Shown here: piece by piece, positions 58,839 to 64,000 of the stretch
Layout of the letters: each line of letters starts with the position of its first letter
Position numbering within the stretch: the first letter of the stretch is position 1
Origin: Adineta vaga
Lineage: Eukaryota > Rotifera
DNA: 64,000 nucleotides
Assembly: GCA_021613535.1 (NCBI GenBank)
Contig: CP075492.1
Coordinates: 496,001-560,000 of the forward strand
Direction of reading: 5' to 3'
Notes under the pieces: generated by a model
What the model saw: the letters and a program-made list of their open reading frames with translations, nothing else
Databases searched by the model: none
What the model was told of the DNA's origin: nothing
Translations under genes and position numbers: made by a program

Positions 58839-58951
58839 GGTAGGTTACAAACGAATATAAATAATTATAGTTTATTGCAGTTAAATGAATGAAATATATA
58901 TAATTATAAATCTGAAACGAATGAAAAAGAAACATTTATTGAATTATACTA

Positions 58952-61385
58952 TAGTCCTTTGGTCTCAAATTCAGACTGAAATTTTGATTTTTTTCACTTT
59001 TGACATTTTTTGATCTTTTCTATTTTTCATATGCAATAAAAGATATTTATTATATATTATGACTATTGTCGTATATAGGCGGTGACGCGCTACAATTAAC
59101 GCTATTTTAAAAAGCGACTGCTCCTAACATATATAAATAGTGACACATTTTATGCATAAGTGACACTTATAATGTTTTGATTTTTTTATATCACTGTTAC
59201 GTGTTTTTGATCTTTTTCTTGATTGAATATTTACTTATACACAGTAGCTATCATTTGTCAATAGCGATTTAATTCATTGTTGTTAATTGCTTAATTATAA
59301 TAAAAATGGACATTGACCTCGACAATCATGGTGATGATTCTGATCATGGTGGTGACTCTCGTCGTGGTGGCTTTCGTCCTGGTGCTGGCCGTAAAAGAAA
59401 AACATTATCATCATCAATTCAGATGATGGCAAATGAAAGAAAACAACGAGCTGCACGTCGACAAGAAATATCGAGATATAAAGCTCAATTAAGAGAATGG
59501 ATAAATGATATAAAATGGTCACATCAAGGTGTTCCATCAACTTTTCATGATAATGCAACTGCTTTATTACTTATATTTAATCTCATGTTAGAAAATGTTG
59601 ATTTAACACAAACAGAAGCTGTTACTAAAGCTGCTCTGTATTTGGGTCGTGGTCCTTCTGCATTACGTGCATTGGTTGCACATTGGAATAAATATGAAGA
59701 GATATATGTTGAACCAGGTACAAGAGGTGGTTCATTAGGACAACAATCAACGAAATTATTTATATCTTTACCTCATTTCATTATAACTACTATTATGGAT
59801 CGTTATGCTGAAGGTAAAACTACTTCAGTTAAAGATATACAACAAGCTATCGTTGATATACATGATAAACATATAAGTTATTGGCCAATATATTATATCA
59901 TGCATGATAAAATGAAATTATCATATGGCTTGCTAAAAGGTTCAATGAAGTTAACACAAGATGCTAATTGAATCAAACGTATTGGTCAATTTCTAGTCAA
60001 ATACAGCTCTGCTCTCAATTTGGAGAAGAATAAAGAAGCAGTAGTCTGTTATATGGATGAATCATATGTGAATACAGGTCACCATGTTCATTATGGATGG
60101 TACACAGACAGTACAAACAGAAATATTCTTAGTGGTACTGGAGCTGGTAAAAGACTTATAATAGTGCATGCTATTACTAGTGATGGTCTTCTCTACAACG
60201 TTGATTCATTAACAAATAAAATTATTTCTGCTGAATTGCTTTATGAAGCTAAAAATCCTTTCGGTGATTATCATTGTAACATGAATGGTCACAATTTTCG
60301 TTTATGGGTGAACCAATATTTATTTCCTGCATTTGAAGCTAAATATGGTTGTGATAAGAGAATGATTCTCGTATTGGATAATGCTCCGTATCATAAAGAA
60401 CAAGGTGAAGGTTATGTCAATCTAAAATCAATGTCAAAGATGGATATGATTGATATTCTTCTTTCCAAAAAAGTACGCAATGTAGTAGTCATTCGAAATG
60501 GACAACCAAAAACGTTCAACCAGAATGAATGGAAAATGAATGGTCCATCAGGTCCTTATAAAAAAGAATTACAAGTATTTATGGAAAGTTGGATCAAACA
60601 ATATCCTGATCTTCAGAAAACGTTATTGGAGAAATTATTCGAACATAAATCATTAGCTGCAAAAACCGGTGTACCTGACTTTCATTATTTGATATTTACT
60701 CCACCATATAGTCCTCAACTTCAACCTATCGAATTAGTGTGGGCTTATGTTAAAGGTTATGTTGCTAAACAATTTACATCTTCTAGAACTGTTCAACAAT
60801 TAATTGAACAAACGAAGAAAGGGTTCTACGGTGATGGAGGTGATCATGAAGCAATATCAGCAGAAATGGTCAGAAAAATGATTGTACATGCTCATAAATA
60901 TTGTGATATGCTTATTAACGACAATCCTCTGTTAAAAGGATCTATAAATAACATAAAGAATGTAAAAGATTACGAAGAAGTCGACGAAAAAGAAGAAGAT
61001 GAAGATGAGGATGATGATATCAATATAGAAGCCGATGATATTATTGAATAACTTTCATTAAAAAGTATTATCGTGCACAGCACTTCTGGACTTGATGGTT
61101 AGAATGCTTGATCGACATTAAAAATGTTATTTTTCTGTATAAATCAGTTGTCATTTATATAAAATTAAAATTGAAAAATTTATGTCACACTTTTTTTCTA
61201 ACATATTTTCTTTTAATCTTTTTATAACTACTGTTCAATCATCTGTTACTAGTATCACACCATTATATAGCTTATAGTGTCCTCTAGCAAACATTCAAGT
61301 ACGGTAATAAAAATAATGGAAAATAGTTTCAGGAGAAGTAATCAAACAAACTCACCATTAATCTGAATTTGAGACCAAAGGACTA
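58952..61385 (+). mobile_element. TA-target DDE transposon, complete ends
   Basis: Perfect inverted termini of at least 24 bp (TAGTCCTTTGGTCTCAAATT...) at 58952 and ending 61385, flanked by TA (58950-58951, 61386-61387). 2434 bp. One transposase gene fills the centre. It sits just outside the 5' end of the Terminon. TA duplication and DDE signature place it in the IS630-Tc1-mariner superfamily. Confidence 0.9.
59306..61051 (+). pseudogene. DDE transposase with one in-frame TGA
   Basis: From ATG 59306 to TAA 61051 in a single frame of 581 codons, broken only by TGA at 59969-59971 (after TQDAN). N-terminus: Asp/His-rich start, an AT-hook-like GGFRPGAGRKRKT, then helical DNA-binding regions. 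Catalytic part: MDESYVNTGH, VLDNAPYHKE, and YSPQLQPIELVW, the D-D-E triad. About 117 residues separate the second Asp and the Glu, far more than the 34-41 usual for Tc1/mariner. Acidic C-terminal tail. A single lesion suggests a recently active element; the following frame could start internally but lacks an early ATG. Confidence 0.8.
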
Positions 61386-61387
61386 TA

Positions 61388-63137
61388 GTTTTTTTTCCTT
61401 CGCTTGGTATAGAAATACGTTGTATTACGATTTTGTAGAGAATTTGACGGAGAATCTTTCTATAAAACATATTTTTTACTATGTTGAATTATAAATGAAA
61501 AGTGCGCAAAATACTGAGGGGCTCATTATTTCTGACTCATCCAGTACAATCATCAACTAATGTTCGCTTTGTTCAAAACTTGGCTGTAGTTGGTTTCCTA
61601 CCAGCCAATAGAATCTCAAGATTGATATGCCTCGATTTTGAACTTAATCTTTCCTCAAAAACCGTGTAATCATTTCTAAACTGACTATCCGTCGAAAAAA
61701 GATTGCTTCTTTAAAACTACGTACGGATGTCACAGAACAAAACTGGAAATATTTCATGCTATTCTATCTTTATTAAGATGGAGGTAAATGCATAATAATA
61801 GACGGCATGGATGGAGTAAAAATTTTTCTTCTGTTCTGTTATAAATATCGGAAGAAACAGAACGTGTCTTTTTTTGTTGGAAAGATATGCGTATATTTTT
61901 CTTATCATATACTTAATATGTTGAATTGCAGCTGAAAAGTTGATAGATTTAGCACATCCATATACTCATAAACAACGGATTGTTATTTTCCAATGCCATT
62001 GCATAATGAAGCTAACAACATAAAATATTTTTCAACAACAAGTAACGTTCGGCGTTTCGACTCACTCGGCTCTCGACTGTGAGAAAGACATAAGTATTTT
62101 TTTGCATCTACTCATGCTCGAAGACTTGGTCTAGCAGCTGTATCGAAATAAGCAATATAAATCTTTTTATTTAAATTGAATCGTTCAAAAATAGTGTTTG
62201 GTCTTTTTTGTGAAATAATTTGAGACAAAAAAAGATTTTTTTATTAAAAGCTTATAATATAATTATAAGTACATATAAAGTTTTACAGACGAGAGATAGA
62301 ACGTAATTGTGTTTCTTTATATAATTTATCTAGTCTTTCTATTTCAGCGAGTTGAGATTAGCTTTTTTTTCCCGTTAATAACACTTTGCAGTCGAAATGT
62401 CTTCAAATAGCTATATCATTGAAACGTTGCTAAGTAACAGCGGTACATAAATTGCGGCAATATCATCAGTTCGATTTCGTCGTTTTAACCCAAACAGTAA
62501 TCGATCGATCCCTTATACTCCATCGGATCCCACAGAAATTCATCGGAAGCAGTCGGAATCTAACAACTTTCGATGAAAGTTGATCATTTTTCCCACTGTA
62601 GATCCGATGGTCGGATTGTTCGTCATGGAATAGTAATAGATGACTATACACACTGTAGACACACACCGTTTGAAATATAACTCAATCACATCCATACCCC
62701 TACTCATGATTTCACATAACTCCCAGGTGTATATTCCCATTCACACTCTCATCCATATCCACACTCCTCACAAGACATTAGTGTTTTACTATTTATCATT
62801 ATCGTCAATTTTAACACAAATTTTATTTGTATGACTTTGATATTATTCATCGATTTTATAATAAAACTGTGATTACTCTAAAAAGAAGACATTTAACTTT
62901 AGCAAATTAAGCTCTCAACACAAAAAGAATTACATGTATACTTTATAGACAATGTGCACACTCAGGAACCGAACTTAGCATGGTGTATAGTTATGTACCT
63001 TTTGATCTTGAATACTCCATTGAATTCTATAATTCCATCTTTTTATTGTTTTAAGTTTTATAGTTTTAGATAATGATATCATAAATATGGAAAACATCTT
63101 AACAACAACTTCTAACCAGCTTTAGACAAGCAAAGAT
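61388..63137. other. intergenic
   Basis: No gene supported. Features seen: a sequence near 62042 loosely like the 24-bp repeat (TAACGTTCGGCG...), and a degenerate run of CATCCATA/CACACTC motifs at 62690-62775. Short frames at 62466-62834 on both strands look like chance. Confidence 0.45.
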
Positions 63138-63509
63138 ATGTCATACAAACACGTCACTATTGTCTGGCTAGGAAAGGATTCAAATAATGAGCCAGAAAAA
63201 TCAATAATTAGTAGAATCAAAGAACAAGTGCAAGAATTGGAAGTGTTTGATGATGCAGATGTGTGTATCGATTATCTCTCATCATTAGAAAATGAAACAG
63301 TGCTTATGATTACATCACACATATTCAGTGAAACAATCATACCACTGATTTCTGAAATACCATCAATTGCTGTAATCTATTTATACTGCGAAATCTGTTT
63401 AGTCTATGAAAATGTGAATAATGAAAGTTCTAACAAAGTGGCTGGTATTTTCGATAATGAAGACCAACTATTATCAGCTGTTCGTTGTTATACAAACGAT
63501 AATGAGTAA
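63138..63509 (+). CDS. receiver-like N-terminal domain of an ART/TPR-type protein, first exon or truncated gene
   Basis: 123 codons from ATG. The alternating beta strands and helices (YKHVTIVWLGKD..., ETVLMITSHIFSETIIPLI, AVIYLYCEICLVYENV) match the N-terminal alpha/beta domain of bdelloid ADP-ribosyltransferase/TPR proteins and residues 265-400 of the protein at 25948-30609. The frame ends at GAGTAAGT: GA|GTAAGT is an excellent splice donor overlapping the stop, so a continuation by splicing beyond 63506 is likely. I found no clear second exon before 64000; it may lie outside the window or be lost. Confidence 0.6.
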   Translation: MSYKHVTIVWLGKDSNNEPEKSIISRIKEQVQELEVFDDADVCIDYLSSLENETVLMITSHIFSETIIPLISEIPSIAVIYLYCEICLVYENVNNESSNKVAGIFDNEDQLLSAVRCYTNDNE

Positions 63510-64000
63510 GTTCACTATGACTGTGTGAAAAGACTTTCTATTGTAACATCACACATTCACTATTACGTACGGTTTTATTCGCGATGTCTCTGGTAGAGTT
63601 TGGAGTTCTGGATAGTCTTCCATATTTTTCTAACTTTTAGACAGTTCTAAAAATATATGAATCCTCGTCGTCGAAATCCAGATCGCCGATATGCATTTCG
63701 AGGATACGACTTTCGATTGACTAATCATTGATGACATATATTTTCGATTATTTACTTTTTAACAGAACAAACGATTGATACACATCTTTAATAACGTACT
63801 TTCTCTATATCTGTTTATATATTCATGTGTGGATACAAATGAGAGCAAGCATACTGATAGCTAAAAAGAACGGTTAATGAAAAGGGTATTCAATGTGTCT
63901 ATAATTAAAAAAAGTTTGATGATATTCATTTCGACAATCTGTGATTTCGACGCAGTTTTCGACCATAACAATTTTCTATCAGGGTTATAATCCATCCTCA
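63510..64000. other. probable intron or intergenic sequence at the window edge
   Basis: No convincing coding exon. Ends with AATCCATCCTCA, weakly like the telomeric variants seen elsewhere. Confidence 0.35.

Larger units (their letters stand above)
48448..58860 (-). mobile_element. Athena/Terminon-type Penelope-like retroelement attached to telomeric repeat
   Basis: All recognised ORFs from 58838 down to 49170 are on the minus strand: a nine-exon reverse transcriptase gene, then two related sets of TM and coiled-coil ORFs. The 3' side abuts telomeric repeats at 48423-48443, and no GIY-YIG endonuclease follows the RT. EN-deficient Penelope-like elements at bdelloid telomeres (Athena, and larger composite Terminons) have these properties (published family knowledge). 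The exact ends are not defined by repeats; the 5' boundary is set by the first ORF and the neighbouring transposon at 58952. Confidence 0.75.

Noticed and set aside
48448-58950. Hammerhead ribozymes expected in Penelope-like elements
   Set aside because: I looked for CTGATGA with a paired GAAA on both strands and found no arrangement I could support; a covariance search would be needed.

Overview
This looks like subtelomeric, gene-poor accessory DNA from a bdelloid rotifer (Adineta/Rotaria type). Seen in the sequence: AT-rich DNA; TGTGGG-type repeats at interior sites (I recall TGTGGG as the Adineta vaga telomere repeat); very short GT-AG introns (about 48-70 bp) in nearly every multi-exon gene; a long multi-exon Penelope-like (Athena/Terminon type) retroelement; and families typical of bdelloids (LDLa/EGF 7TM receptors, ADP-ribosyltransferase-TPR proteins, RI-like LRRs, F-box proteins). 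No bacterial features, CRISPR arrays, rRNA or tRNA were recognised.

Layout. 0-7.3 kb is a patchwork of broken genes joined at telomeric repeats: a fragment, a secreted protein, a MACPF-LRR gene cut off by a TGTGGG array (3.9 kb), a decayed 7TM receptor, an intact mariner (5.4-6.7 kb) and a second head-to-head telomeric block (7.1 kb). 7.8-9.1 kb carries a seven-exon papain-like protein that has lost both catalytic Cys and His. 10.4-22.1 kb is one receptor gene (LDLa-EGF-7TM, minus strand) split in TM7 by a TA-target transposon. Two further elements sit inside that transposon: a piggyBac-like MITE (TTAA duplication) and a 4.8 kb foldback element (9-bp duplication, inverted satellite arms, one membrane-protein ORF). 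23.7-30.6 kb holds a frameshifted secreted flavin amine oxidase and a 1553-residue ADP-ribosyltransferase/TPR protein that starts with a PAM2-like motif.

31-41 kb holds a multicopy family of modular two-TM membrane proteins with a CPCS motif: one intact-looking three-module gene, one two-module pseudogene and one deleted fragment. A 104-bp hAT-like MITE lies between them. 41.6-48.4 kb has small membrane, LRR, F-box and TPR genes, several broken. At 48.42 kb a broken TPR gene ends directly in G-rich telomeric repeats, followed by the presumed 3' end of a retroelement of about 10.4 kb (48.4-58.9 kb). This is the arrangement expected when an Athena/Terminon element is added to an exposed chromosome end. 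Its reverse transcriptase is spread over nine exons (1191 codons) and interrupted by two in-frame stops. It is followed by two related pairs of TM and coiled-coil ORFs. 58.95-61.39 kb is a complete DNA transposon (26-bp inverted repeats, TA duplication) whose DDE transposase has one in-frame TGA. 63.1 kb starts the N-terminal domain of another ART/TPR-type gene.

Common theme: chromosome ends here seem to have been broken, capped by telomeric repeats and retroelements, and later buried. Most host genes are recently damaged (one stop, one frameshift or one insertion) rather than ancient relics. No metabolic pathway or operon is shared between the genes.
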